DNA from: Flagellimonas allohymeniacidonis | Lineage (GTDB): Bacteria > Bacteroidota > Bacteroidia > Flavobacteriales > Flavobacteriaceae | Direction of reading: 5' to 3' | Length of the DNA stretch: 64,000 bases | Assembly (NCBI RefSeq): GCF_004296335.1 | Contig: NZ_SGIU01000001.1 | Location: 783,290 to 847,289, forward strand | Shown: in pieces, positions 44,556-53,777 of the stretch | How the letters are laid out: each line of letters opens with the position of its first letter | Numbering within the stretch: position 1 is the stretch's first letter | Made by a program: the position numbers and the translations under genes | The notes under the pieces: model-generated | What the model saw: only the letters and a program-made list of their open reading frames with translations | What the model was told of the DNA's origin: nothing | Databases searched by the model: none

Positions 44556-45206
44556 TTATATTTTTCCGGTTTTCTCCAAAATGAACAGAATTACAATAGG
44601 AATGGCCAATACTACGACAATAAAAGTTTCATTCACAAACAAGTCAGGTTTAAAAAGCAATGTCATCACATAGCCACCTACGGCTCCTCCGAAATGGGCA
44701 GTGTGCCCAATATTCCCTAATCGGCTCTTCATCCCATAAATGGAATACAGCAAATACGCAATACCCAAAACATAGGCGGGAATCGGAATCGGAATGAACA
44801 TGATTCCCAATTGCATATCGGGTCTTAACAAAATGGCCGCATACAAAATTCCTGTAACAGCACCACTTGCGCCAACAGCACTGTAGTAAGGCTCATTTTT
44901 ATGAAAGAAAAGGGCCAACAAACTCCCTCCTATCAAGCTGATAAAATAAATGATGACAAACTTACTTGCGCCAAACCACTGAATAACCACATTGGCAAAG
45001 AAGAAAAGGGTAAACATATTGAAAAACAGATGGGAAATATCAACATGTAAAAATCCGGAGGTAACCGTTCGTTCCCGTTGTCCGGCCTGTATTCCCCCAA
45101 TACTAAATTTATATCTCTCAAAGAAAGTGGTATCGCTGAAACCTCTAAGGGTCACAAGAACGTTTGCAGCGATTATGGCGATGGTCACCAAATGCAAATT
45201 GTACAT
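44556..45206 (-). CDS. Rhomboid-family intramembrane serine protease
   Basis: 216 residues, six membrane segments. The catalytic dyad is Ser in G-A-S-G-A-V-T-G (near residue 113) and His in H-T-A-H-F-G-G (near 165-170). The preceding loop with D-I-S-H-L-F-F-N-M is the usual L1/TM2 motif. It cleaves membrane-protein substrates within the bilayer; the substrate is unknown. Divergent from the acyltransferase gene. Confidence 0.93.
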   Translation of the reverse strand: MYNLHLVTIAIIAANVLVTLRGFSDTTFFERYKFSIGGIQAGQRERTVTSGFLHVDISHLFFNMFTLFFFANVVIQWFGASKFVIIYFISLIGGSLLALFFHKNEPYYSAVGASGAVTGILYAAILLRPDMQLGIMFIPIPIPAYVLGIAYLLYSIYGMKSRLGNIGHTAHFGGAVGGYVMTLLFKPDLFVNETFIVVVLAIPIVILFILEKTGKI

Positions 45207-45235
45207 ATACCGTAAGGTTTGGGTTCAAATATAGC

Positions 45236-45243
45236 TATATTTG
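45236..45243 (+). promoter_or_regulatory. -7 promoter box TATATTTG
   Basis: Exact TAnnTTTG, 16 bp before the acyltransferase ATG. A TTTG at 45218-45221 is closer than the usual -33 spacing, so only the -7 element is well supported. Confidence 0.45.
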
Positions 45244-45259
45244 ACCACAAGAAATTTCG

Positions 45260-46177
45260 ATGCAGTTGCTTGTTTATCTCATTGCCTACCCCCTGCTCTG
45301 GTTGGTTTCCAGACTTCCTTTTAAAATTATCTATCTCATTTCGGATGGGGTGTATTTCTTGCTATACCATGTCGTTGGCTATCGTAAAAAAGTAGTGCGA
45401 CAAAACTTGGAGCTTGTATTTCCTGAGAAATCCATGGAAGAGCGTCTTCAAATTGAAAAGAAGTTCTATGCCCACATGTGCGATATGTTTCTGGAGATGA
45501 TCAAAACGATGGGTATCTCCAACAAACAATTGCAGAAAAGATTCGTTTTTACCCAGCTTGAGGTGCTACACCAATTGGAGGCAAAAAACAAGAGTGTCAT
45601 GCTGATGTTTCCCCATTATGGCAGCTGGGAGTGGGTGATTGCCTTGGATGCCCATATACAATCCAAAGGATATGCCATCTATCAAAAGATTGGCAATAAG
45701 TACTTTGATAAGTTGGTACGAGACATAAGACAAAAGTTTGGAACGACCTTGATAACGACGAAAGATACCAAGGACATCGTTTCCAGCAACAAGATGAACG
45801 GGCAGCTTAGCATGTATGGGATTTTGAGCGACCAATCGCCCATGGTCAAAAAGGCTCTTTTGTGGGCTCCTTTTATGGGGATTACCGTTCCCGTCCATAC
45901 AGGGGCAGAGTTCCTTTGCCGAAAGTTGGATTTGCCAGCAGTCTATCTTAAAGTGACCAAACTGAAAAGAGGCCACTATCAAGGTTCTTTCCATTTGCTT
46001 ACTGACAATCCAAGGGAGCAGAGTGAATTTGAACTTACTAAAGCTTTCCTAAAAAATGTGGAGTCTTCCATAAGGGAAGCTCCTGAATATTATTTTTGGA
46101 CCCATAAACGCTGGAAACACAGAGATAAAGTACCAGAAGCATTCAAACATGTCCAAAACTCCCAAACAAAACCGTAA
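45260..46177 (+). CDS. LpxL/HtrB-like lipid A acyltransferase
   Basis: 305 residues with an N-terminal membrane helix and the acyltransferase motif H-Y-G-S-W-E-W near residue 120. Y-F-W-T-H-K-R-W-K near the C-terminus is typical of the lysophospholipid/lipid A acyltransferase family. It adds a secondary acyl chain to lipid A at the inner membrane. The 3' end overlaps the next gene by 29 bp. Confidence 0.9.
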   Translation: MQLLVYLIAYPLLWLVSRLPFKIIYLISDGVYFLLYHVVGYRKKVVRQNLELVFPEKSMEERLQIEKKFYAHMCDMFLEMIKTMGISNKQLQKRFVFTQLEVLHQLEAKNKSVMLMFPHYGSWEWVIALDAHIQSKGYAIYQKIGNKYFDKLVRDIRQKFGTTLITTKDTKDIVSSNKMNGQLSMYGILSDQSPMVKKALLWAPFMGITVPVHTGAEFLCRKLDLPAVYLKVTKLKRGHYQGSFHLLTDNPREQSEFELTKAFLKNVESSIREAPEYYFWTHKRWKHRDKVPEAFKHVQNSQTKP

Positions 46178-47027
46178 ACGGTTTAAGAAACGGCACATTC
46201 TCTTGACCTTGGGGTTTGGATATTTGCTATTTGCCAATTCATGCATGACCATGCGCACCTCTGCCAAGAACACCAAAGCTTTTTTCGGACAATACGAGGT
46301 TGCGTATGAGGATAAAACGGAAGTTATCCTTGATAGGGAAGTTCATTACATTCAAACAGGAAAAGAAGACGGTCACAATCTAGTCTTTTTACATGGGTCA
46401 CCCGGTAGTTGGGATGCGTACAAGAATTATTTAACAGACTCTACCCTATTGTCCAGGTATAGAATCATAGCGCCCGATCGTCCAGGGTTTGGAAAAAGTG
46501 GTTTTCGGAAAAGTAGCTCGCTACGAGAGCAGTCCATGTTGCTAAACCAACTATTGGAGCGTTTGGACAACGGCCAACCCACCACTCTTATAGGCCATTC
46601 ATACGGAGGGCCCTTGATTGTTCAAATGGCTGTGGACAGGCCTGAGCTATATCAAAATCTCGTTATTTTGGCCGGTGCTTTGGACCCTGCGGCCGAAAAG
46701 CCTGAAAAATGGCGGAAACCCTTGACCTGGATTCCTTTGAAATATTTGGTTCCCGGTGCTTTAAAACCTTCCAACGATGAACTTTGGTTTTTGAAGAATG
46801 ACCTAAAGGAATTGGAACCCCGATTAAGTCAAATCCGTCAACGGACACTGATCATACATGGTAAAAAAGACAAACTGGTTCCCTACCAAAACGTTGATTT
46901 TATGAAGAGTCGTTTTTCCCAAGTGGACAGCTTGAAAATAGTTCCCTTGGAAAATGAAAACCATTTTATCGTTTGGACCCAAGAACAGCTTATCAAAGCG
47001 TCTTTGTTGAACTGGGTCAGTGAATAG
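46149..47027 (+). CDS. Alpha/beta hydrolase, membrane-associated
   Basis: 292 residues. A very basic N-terminus is followed by one hydrophobic segment ending F-A-N-S-C, a possible lipobox. The oxyanion segment is F-L-H-G-S-P-G-S, nucleophile G-H-S-Y-G-G near residue 155, Asp in H-G-K-K-D-K near 240, and His in E-N-H-F near 272. Overlaps the acyltransferase gene by 29 bp and so is translated from the same message. Substrate unknown. Confidence 0.87.
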   Translation: MSKTPKQNRKRFKKRHILLTLGFGYLLFANSCMTMRTSAKNTKAFFGQYEVAYEDKTEVILDREVHYIQTGKEDGHNLVFLHGSPGSWDAYKNYLTDSTLLSRYRIIAPDRPGFGKSGFRKSSSLREQSMLLNQLLERLDNGQPTTLIGHSYGGPLIVQMAVDRPELYQNLVILAGALDPAAEKPEKWRKPLTWIPLKYLVPGALKPSNDELWFLKNDLKELEPRLSQIRQRTLIIHGKKDKLVPYQNVDFMKSRFSQVDSLKIVPLENENHFIVWTQEQLIKASLLNWVSE

Positions 47028-47120
47028 TTTCTTCTCACCGCAACAGAAAACCTATTCTTTTCTTAAAGTCTTCCTGGTTTGTATTTAGTTTCATAAATTT
47101 TATGTGCTAAAAATCAAAAA

Positions 47121-47651
47121 ATGAAACAGTTATTCACATTCACATTGGTATTGTTCTGCAGTATTTCTTTCGGGCAGCGGCAAAAAACCGAGGTCCCTGA
47201 AGCACTACTTGAGGCCATCAAAACAGATGTATGGACCCCTTTCATGGAAGCTTATGATGAGTTGGACCCGCAAAAGCTTAAGTCTTTTCATTCTGACGAT
47301 ATTATAAGGATTTCCATTAATCAAAATGACATACGATCTGGCCAAACCTATTTGGAAAGCTTTGGTGGTTTCCTTGTTGGCGTCAAAGAGCGAGGGGCCA
47401 AAGTTCGAATTGCCTTCGCCATTTTATCCACGGCTATTGATTCATCCGGAGAAATGGCATATCAAACCGGATACTATAGATTTAGCTCAAAACGGGCCGG
47501 AGAATCTGATTTTGTGCATCGAGGTTATGGCTATTTCAATGTCGGACTTAAAAAAGTAGATGGCCAATGGAAAATCTGGTTGGATTCTGATAAAAGAGCT
47601 GACATAACGGATGAGGATTTTGCCAACCATGAGCTAGTCTACGAATTGTAG
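47121..47651 (+). CDS. Exported SnoaL/NTF2-like protein
   Basis: 176 residues. The signal peptide ends S-I-S-F-G-Q. The mature domain has the NTF2-like pattern: an N-terminal helix (F-M-E-A-Y-D-E-L-D-P), a strand with H-S-D-D-I-I-R, and the final strands G-Q-W-K-I-W-L-D-S-D. DUF4440-type domains bind small ligands; some are enzymes. Ends two bases before the convergent glmM-like stop. Confidence 0.75.
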   Translation: MKQLFTFTLVLFCSISFGQRQKTEVPEALLEAIKTDVWTPFMEAYDELDPQKLKSFHSDDIIRISINQNDIRSGQTYLESFGGFLVGVKERGAKVRIAFAILSTAIDSSGEMAYQTGYYRFSSKRAGESDFVHRGYGYFNVGLKKVDGQWKIWLDSDKRADITDEDFANHELVYEL

Positions 47652-47652
47652 A

Positions 47653-49044
47653 CTAATCGATTCCAGCTACTTCCTTGATTTCAGAAATAATTTTGTCCGC
47701 TAAACCGTCTGCTTCTGCTTGACTTTTTGCTTCGGTATAGATTCGAATGATAGGTTCGGTGTTCGACTTTCTTAAGTGTACCCAATTATCCGGGAAATCT
47801 ATCTTGACCCCATCAATGGTCGAGACCTGTTCATTCGCATATTTTTGATGCATGGCATCCAACAAAGCATCCACATTTAAATCTGGCGTCAATTGTATTT
47901 TCTTTTTGCTCATAAAGTAACTGGGATAGCTTGCCCTTAAATCAGCAACCGTGCCTCCACGTTCTGCCATAAGCATCAAAAAAAGTGCAGTTCCCACAAG
48001 AGAATCCCGACCGTAATGACTTTTAGGATATATGATTCCGCCATTTCCTTCACCTCCTATTATGGCGTTGGTAGCCTTCATTTTGGTCACCACGTTCACC
48101 TCACCTACAGCCGCAGCCTCATAACTGCCCCCATGCTTTTCTGTGATATCCCGTAGGGCCCGTGAGGACGAAAGATTGGAAACCGTATTGCCCGGGGTTT
48201 TACCCAACACATAGTCAGCACAGGCGACTAACGTATATTCTTCACCAAACATCTCACCATCATTGCTAATAAACGCAAGGCGGTCAACATCTGGGTCGAC
48301 CACAATGCCAAAGTCAGCTCTCTCTTTTACCACAAGCTCACAAATATCTTGCAGATGCTCCTTTAAGGGTTCGGGATTATGAGGAAAATGACCCGTAGGG
48401 TCACAATACAATTTTATGACCTCTACCCCCAGTGCTTCCAAAAGCTTGGGTATGGCAATACCCCCTGTTGAGTTCACGCCGTCTACTACCACCTTAAAAC
48501 CCGCTTTTTTGATAACGTCCTTATCCACAAGGGGAAGTTTTAATACTTCATCAACATGAACATCGATATAAGTGTCGTTTTTTATCACTTTTCCCAAATC
48601 GTCCACTTGGGCAAAATCAAATTCATCACTTTCAGCGATTTCCAAAATCTTCTTTCCCTGTTCTCCATCCAAAAACTCACCTTTTTCATTCAATAACTTC
48701 AAAGCGTTCCATTGTTTTGGATTGTGGCTCGCTGTCAGAATAATTCCACCGTCAGCTTTTTCCAGCGGTACGGCGATTTCAACCGTGGGAGTTGTAGAAA
48801 GTCCTAAATCAATGACATCGATTCCCAAACCAACGATGGTAGAAACCACCAAATTCTGAATCATTTCACCCGATAGCCGAGCATCCCTTCCGATAACAAC
48901 TTTTAGATTTTCTTTTCCTGAATAGGACTTGAGCCATGTACCATAAGCCGCTGCAAACTTAACAGCATCTATAGGGGTAAGATTTTCACCAGTGTTACCT
49001 CCGATAGTTCCACGGATTCCTGAAATGGATTTGATCAGTGTCAT
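47653..49044 (-). CDS. glmM: Phosphoglucosamine mutase
   Basis: 463 residues from the ATG at 49044, the start consistent with the family N-terminus (L-I-K-S-I-S-G-I-R-G-T); an upstream start at 49077 adds an atypical piece. The phosphoserine loop is T-A-S-H-N-P near residue 100, metal loop D-P-D-V-D-R-L near 240, sugar loop G-E-G-N-G-G near 325, and phosphate loop R-K-S-N-T-E-P-I-I-R. It interconverts glucosamine-6-P and -1-P for cell-wall precursors. Bacteroidota members are sometimes annotated phosphomannomutase. Confidence 0.9.
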   Translation of the reverse strand: MTLIKSISGIRGTIGGNTGENLTPIDAVKFAAAYGTWLKSYSGKENLKVVIGRDARLSGEMIQNLVVSTIVGLGIDVIDLGLSTTPTVEIAVPLEKADGGIILTASHNPKQWNALKLLNEKGEFLDGEQGKKILEIAESDEFDFAQVDDLGKVIKNDTYIDVHVDEVLKLPLVDKDVIKKAGFKVVVDGVNSTGGIAIPKLLEALGVEVIKLYCDPTGHFPHNPEPLKEHLQDICELVVKERADFGIVVDPDVDRLAFISNDGEMFGEEYTLVACADYVLGKTPGNTVSNLSSSRALRDITEKHGGSYEAAAVGEVNVVTKMKATNAIIGGEGNGGIIYPKSHYGRDSLVGTALFLMLMAERGGTVADLRASYPSYFMSKKKIQLTPDLNVDALLDAMHQKYANEQVSTIDGVKIDFPDNWVHLRKSNTEPIIRIYTEAKSQAEADGLADKIISEIKEVAGID

Positions 49045-49134
49045 GTAAATTCTAATTTTGTGCAAATATAATGGCATGGTACCTATTCCATGTTTTGAAT
49101 TCGTAAATTTCGTGACGGAAACAGAATTTTATCC

Positions 49135-49728
49135 ATGAACTTCTTGGCGCACATTTATTTGTCCTTTGGAGACAAGGAAATAACCCTTGGCAATTTTTTT
49201 GCCGATCATATTCGTGGCAACAAGTTCAAACACTTTCCAGATAAAATTCAGAAGGGCATTTTGCTCCATCGCGAAATTGATACGTTTACGGATTCCCATC
49301 CCATTGCCAAGCAAAGCAGCAAAAGGCTCCATAAAAATTATAGCCATTACAGCAGAGTGATTGTAGATATATTTTATGACCATTTTCTGGCCAAAAACTG
49401 GGAAGATTATTCTGAAACTCCGCTCGAGGAATTCGTTGATGGATTCTATGATTTGCTGGAAGAAAACTACGATATCCTTCCACGGGGCACGCAACGCATG
49501 CTTCCCTATATGATTGCTGATAACTGGCTTGTCAACTACGCCAACCTTGAAGGAATTTCCCGAGTTTTGAACGGAATGAACCGAAGGACCCAGAATAAAT
49601 CCAAAATGAATTATGCCATTTTAGATTTGGAGGAACATTATGAAGCATTTGAAAAAGAGTTCAAAGAATTTTTTGAAGAATTGATTACCTTTTCGCGGCA
49701 AAAATTTGACTCCCTATGCGAAAACTAA
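49135..49728 (+). CDS. ACP phosphodiesterase (AcpH/DUF479)
   Basis: 197 residues. The family start M-N-F-L-A-H-I-Y-L-S is followed by G-N-F-F-A-D and G-I-L-L-H-R-E-I-D-T-F-T-D-S-H-P. The His/Asp pattern is that of HD-like metal enzymes that remove phosphopantetheine from acyl carrier protein. The 3' end overlaps the ggt start by 13 bp, indicating an operon. Confidence 0.9.
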   Translation: MNFLAHIYLSFGDKEITLGNFFADHIRGNKFKHFPDKIQKGILLHREIDTFTDSHPIAKQSSKRLHKNYSHYSRVIVDIFYDHFLAKNWEDYSETPLEEFVDGFYDLLEENYDILPRGTQRMLPYMIADNWLVNYANLEGISRVLNGMNRRTQNKSKMNYAILDLEEHYEAFEKEFKEFFEELITFSRQKFDSLCEN

Positions 49729-51398
49729 TTCTATTTCTCCCCTTCCTACTTTTTATTCATTGCAAAAAACAACCCGCTCCCCCGACTGGTCTCGTCACTG
49801 AGAAGGCCATGGTGGTTTCCGCCCGGGTGGAAGCGTCCCGAATAGGCTCAGAAATCATGGAAAAAGGAGGCAATGCCTTCGATGCCATGGTCGCCACGGA
49901 AATGGCGCTCGCCGTAGCCTATCCTTTCGCAGGAAATTTAGGAGGTGGCGGTTTTATGGTTTATCGGAAGCAAAACGGTGAAATTGGAGGATTGGATTAT
50001 CGTGAGAAAGCCCCCTTGTCTGCCCACAAGGATATGTATCTTGATTCATTGGGTAATGTGGTTCCAGATATGAGCACGGTTGGCGCAACTGCTGTTGGTG
50101 TGCCGGGTACTGTGGCCGGCGTTATCGAAGTACATGAAAAATTTGGGTCGTTGCCCCTTTCGGACATCCTTACCCCTGTAATAGAATTGGCCAAAAGAGG
50201 CGTAATTGTAACAGAGAAGCAGGAAAAACGATTGGAGAATTACAAAGAACGGTTTGTAAAGGTAAACGGCGATAGCACAAAGTTTGCTTCAAATTTCAAA
50301 GCTGGTGACACCATAAAATACCCCGAACTGGCGGCCACACTCCAAAAAATCATGGAACAAGGAAGGGACGGATTTTATAAGGGCGAAGTGGCCCAAAAAC
50401 TGGCAGATTTTATTCAAGAAAAGGGCGGGTTTATTACGGAAGAAGACTTGGAAAGGTACGAAGCCAAGTGGCGTCAGCCTGTTGTTTTCAATTATAAGGA
50501 CATCAAAATAATTTCAATGAGCCCACCCAGTAGCGGAGGTGTGACCATGAATCAGATTTTTAAAATGATGGAACCTTATAAAGTTTCCAGATACGGCCAT
50601 AATTCGGCTAAATCCATTCAATTGTTTACGGAGGCGTCACGGCGTGCCTATGCAGACAGGAACTACTTTTTGGGTGATCCAGATTTTGTTGACATTCCAT
50701 TGGATGTGCTATTGAGCGATGCCTATCTCACCGAACGAATGGCAGATTTTTCCTTTGATAAGGCCACCCTCTCCTCAGCAGTTTCCCATGGGGAGGTAGA
50801 AATCGTGGAGAGCAGCGAAACCACCCATTATTCCATTGTGGATGCTTCGGGCAACGCCATTTCAGCAACGACAACACTAAATGGCGGTTATGGCTCTAAG
50901 CTCTACGCTACGGAATTGGGCTTTTTTCTCAACAATGAAATGGACGATTTCAGTTCCAAACCGGGAGTGCCCAATATGTTCGGACTTATTGGTGCAGAAG
51001 CCAACAGTATTGCCGCAGAAAAGCGAATGCTGAGCAGCATGACACCCACTATTGTAGAAAAGGATGGGGAACTTTATATGGTTGTTGGCACCCCTGGCGG
51101 TTCTACCATTATCACGGCAGTGGCACAAACGATTTTAAATGTTTACGAGTTCAATTTTAGTATGCAAGACGCCGTAAATGCTCCGAGATTTCATCATCAA
51201 TGGCTTCCTGATGTAATTACTTTTGAAGAAGAAGGGTTTACCGAAGACCTATTGACCGAATTGAAGGAAAAGGGTTATCGAATCTACGCGGGTCGCAATA
51301 GAATCATTGGCAAGGTAGACGCCGTACGTGTTTTATCCGATGGGAAATTGGAAGGTGGTGCCGACAAAAGAGGAGATGATACCGCCGTTGGATTTTAA
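49716..51398 (+). CDS. ggt: Gamma-glutamyltransferase, lipoprotein
   Basis: 560 residues. The lipoprotein signal ends L-F-I-H-C. The proenzyme is cleaved before the catalytic Thr in E-T-T-H-Y-S near residue 371; downstream G-G-Y-G-S-K and the substrate-site S-S-M-T-P-T (near 447) and G-T-P-G-G-S are present. It hydrolyses or transfers gamma-glutamyl groups in the periplasm. The ATP-grasp gene starts 14 bp after its stop. Confidence 0.95.
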   Translation: MRKLILFLPFLLFIHCKKQPAPPTGLVTEKAMVVSARVEASRIGSEIMEKGGNAFDAMVATEMALAVAYPFAGNLGGGGFMVYRKQNGEIGGLDYREKAPLSAHKDMYLDSLGNVVPDMSTVGATAVGVPGTVAGVIEVHEKFGSLPLSDILTPVIELAKRGVIVTEKQEKRLENYKERFVKVNGDSTKFASNFKAGDTIKYPELAATLQKIMEQGRDGFYKGEVAQKLADFIQEKGGFITEEDLERYEAKWRQPVVFNYKDIKIISMSPPSSGGVTMNQIFKMMEPYKVSRYGHNSAKSIQLFTEASRRAYADRNYFLGDPDFVDIPLDVLLSDAYLTERMADFSFDKATLSSAVSHGEVEIVESSETTHYSIVDASGNAISATTTLNGGYGSKLYATELGFFLNNEMDDFSSKPGVPNMFGLIGAEANSIAAEKRMLSSMTPTIVEKDGELYMVVGTPGGSTIITAVAQTILNVYEFNFSMQDAVNAPRFHHQWLPDVITFEEEGFTEDLLTELKEKGYRIYAGRNRIIGKVDAVRVLSDGKLEGGADKRGDDTAVGF

Positions 51399-51411
51399 AA
51401 AGAAACTGTCA

Positions 51412-52341
51412 ATGGCCTACGACCTTGTTATTCTTACCGAACCCAGATATCTAAATCCAAAGGAAAGTAATCCTTACGTGGATAATGTTATTTTGGAGGA
51501 TACATTAGTTCGCGAAGCCCTGGAAAAATTGGGTTTGAAAGTGACCCGAAAATCGTGGGATGATAACGTTTTCGATTGGACTTCCTCCAAACATGCCCTT
51601 TTTCGAGCGACGTGGGATTACTTTGACCGCTATGACGAATTTTTCAAATGGTTTCAAAAGGCAAAATCCCAGACCAACTTTATTAATTCCGCTGAATTAA
51701 TTTCTTGGAATATTGACAAGCATTATTTAAGGGATTTGGAAAATAAGGGCGTACGAATCCCAACGACCATGTATGTGGAACCTAGCACCCAAACTACTTT
51801 GGAAAGATCCATCCATGATGCCAAAACCAATCTAGGATTCAAAACCGAAGAGTTGGTGCTAAAACCTTGTATTGCGGGTGCAGCCCGACATACGTATAAG
51901 TTTAATGTTTCCGAATGGACAAAATACGAGAACATTTTTCAGGAATTGATTTCCAATGAGGCCATGATGCTACAGGAATTTCAGAAAAATATTGTGGACG
52001 AAGGTGAAATCTCAATGATGGTATTTGATGGAAAATTCACCCACGCCGTTCTGAAGATTGCCAAGGCCGGGGATTTTCGCGTACAAGATGACTATGGGGG
52101 AACGGTGCATTCCTATCTGCCCTCCGCAGAAGAAATCGCTTTTGCCGAAAAGGTGGTCAAAGCCTGCTCCGAAATGCCTTTGTACGCAAGAGTAGATATT
52201 TTTAAGGATAATGATGGACACTGGGCACTAGCAGAGTTGGAAATCTTTGAGCCCGAGCTTTGGTTCAGACTTCATCCGGAAGCGGCCAAAGTTTTAGCAG
52301 AGTCCATTTATTCAAAAATGATGCATGAAAAGGCTTTTTAA
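51412..52341 (+). CDS. ATP-grasp domain protein
   Basis: 309 residues from the ATG at 51412; a longer frame would overlap ggt by 71 bp and adds unrelated sequence. It has the RimK/GshB-like ATP-grasp layout: L-V-L-K-P near residue 145, M-L-Q-E-F-Q near 185, and a final A-E-L-E-I-F-E-P-E-L metal-binding strand near 285. Relatives in Bacteroidota are annotated as glutathione synthase-like. Operon with ggt and the two genes after it; the product may be a gamma-glutamyl-type peptide (inference). Confidence 0.8.
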   Translation: MAYDLVILTEPRYLNPKESNPYVDNVILEDTLVREALEKLGLKVTRKSWDDNVFDWTSSKHALFRATWDYFDRYDEFFKWFQKAKSQTNFINSAELISWNIDKHYLRDLENKGVRIPTTMYVEPSTQTTLERSIHDAKTNLGFKTEELVLKPCIAGAARHTYKFNVSEWTKYENIFQELISNEAMMLQEFQKNIVDEGEISMMVFDGKFTHAVLKIAKAGDFRVQDDYGGTVHSYLPSAEEIAFAEKVVKACSEMPLYARVDIFKDNDGHWALAELEIFEPELWFRLHPEAAKVLAESIYSKMMHEKAF

Positions 52342-53032
52342 AGTTTTAGGAATCGTCATAGGGATTGGCCTGCTTGTTTTAATCATCTCACTTTTTGCCA
52401 TTCATGAACCTTTGCCCCAGGCCCAAACAGGAAGAGAGGCAGATGTACTGGCAGAGAAGATGTTGGAGGCCTTAAACTACAAAACCTATGAGGAAACCCG
52501 TTTTTTGGAATGGTCCTATCGAAATGGAGCCAATCAATACAAATGGGATAAGGAGCTAGGGAAAGTCGAGGTAGAATGGGGTGACAACCATGTAAAACTG
52601 GACGTGGTACATTTGGAGAAAAGTTTGGCATACAAAAATGGTAAAAGCCTAGCTTTTGATGAGAAGGAAAAACTGGTTGATAAGGCCTTAAAAAACTTCA
52701 ATAATGATTCGTTCTGGCTGGTAGCCCCCTATAAGGTTTTTGATCTGGGCACAGAGCGTTCCATTGTAACATTGCCAGATGGAACTGAAGCGCTATTGGT
52801 CACCTATACTTCGGGTGGGACTACTCCTGGAGATAGTTATCTTTGGTTGTTGAATGAGAATGCTTTTCCAAGAGCATTTAAAATGTGGGTCAACATTATA
52901 CCGATTGGCGGCCTTGAGGCTTCATGGGATGACTGGATCGTTACCCAAAGTGGTGCCTTTCTCCCAAAATCGCACGCCTTGGGCCCGGTTAACTTAAGCA
53001 TGGGAAACGTAAAAGCATACAATACAAAATGA
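52325..53032 (+). CDS. Membrane-anchored protein of unknown function
   Basis: 235 residues with an uncleaved N-terminal hydrophobic helix (about 7-26). The periplasmic-side domain has many Trp/Tyr and K/D residues (Y-K-W-D-K-E-L-G-K-V-E-V-E-W-G). Not recognised. Overlaps the ATP-grasp gene by 17 bp and the next gene by 4 bp (ATGA), so it belongs to the ggt operon. Confidence 0.75.
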   Translation: MKRLFKVLGIVIGIGLLVLIISLFAIHEPLPQAQTGREADVLAEKMLEALNYKTYEETRFLEWSYRNGANQYKWDKELGKVEVEWGDNHVKLDVVHLEKSLAYKNGKSLAFDEKEKLVDKALKNFNNDSFWLVAPYKVFDLGTERSIVTLPDGTEALLVTYTSGGTTPGDSYLWLLNENAFPRAFKMWVNIIPIGGLEASWDDWIVTQSGAFLPKSHALGPVNLSMGNVKAYNTK

Positions 53033-53631
53033 AAATAGTTTTAGTAGGTGGACATGGCACCATTGGAAAAAAAGTTGCTGCAAGGCTTTCAGAAAAAGCA
53101 CAAGTACTAGTGGCTGGGCGACAAAAGGGTGATGTCTTGGTGGACATTTCCGATAGCACTTCCATTACAAAAATGTTTGATGAAATAGGAGAAGTTGATG
53201 CCATTGTTTGCACCGCGGGGGAAGCTAAATGGGCTCCTTTTGACGATTTGACCGAAGAAGACTTCTATATCGGCATCAAGAGCAAACTAATGGGGCAAGT
53301 CAATTTGGTACGCCTTGGGCAGAAGAATCTGAAAGATGGTGGCTCTTTCACGCTAACCACCGGAATTTTGGCCGATGACCCTGTTCTTCAGACAACCAGC
53401 GCGGCTATGGTGAACGGTGCCCTTCACAGTTTTGTGTTGGCTGCTGCCCTAGAATTGAAAAAGGGGCATCGCATTAATGTTGTCGCATCAGGACTGGTGG
53501 AAGATGCTTACGAACGCTACAAAGATTATTTCCCAGGGCACAATCCTATCCCTATGACCAAAATGGCTAACGCTTATATCCGAAGTGTTTTCGGAAAAGG
53601 GAATGGGGAAATCATTCGCCTATACGACTGA
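53029..53631 (+). CDS. Short-chain dehydrogenase/reductase
   Basis: 200 residues. The nucleotide-binding motif G-G-H-G-T-I-G-K-K is at about residues 6-14. The usual S-x-n-Y-x-x-x-K catalytic set is not clear: the position after T-T-G-I-L-A-D-D holds A-A-M-V-N-G-A instead of Y-x-x-x-K, as in the divergent SDR subfamily that lacks the Tyr. Last gene of the ggt operon, coupled through ATGA. Confidence 0.83.
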   Translation: MKIVLVGGHGTIGKKVAARLSEKAQVLVAGRQKGDVLVDISDSTSITKMFDEIGEVDAIVCTAGEAKWAPFDDLTEEDFYIGIKSKLMGQVNLVRLGQKNLKDGGSFTLTTGILADDPVLQTTSAAMVNGALHSFVLAAALELKKGHRINVVASGLVEDAYERYKDYFPGHNPIPMTKMANAYIRSVFGKGNGEIIRLYD

Positions 53632-53751
53632 ACCCACCCTAGTTTGATTTAGTTAGACGAATCGGTACGCCTTAAGTCTACAATAAATCAAAAAGTTATA
53701 AGAAACTTTAGTGGAGTGACTTGTATCATATAGATGTGTAGAAAGGAGAAA

Positions 53752-53759
53752 TACCTTTG
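53752..53759 (+). promoter_or_regulatory. -7 promoter box TACCTTTG
   Basis: Exact TAnnTTTG, 18 bp upstream of the chosen ATG at 53778. It overlaps the alternative upstream start (53757), which makes that start unlikely. Confidence 0.5.
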
Positions 53760-53777
53760 TACTCTAAATGTGAAGTC

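Noticed and set aside
53029-53631. SDR gene as an active classical dehydrogenase
   Set aside because: The Y-x-x-x-K catalytic pair could not be located, so only family membership is claimed.
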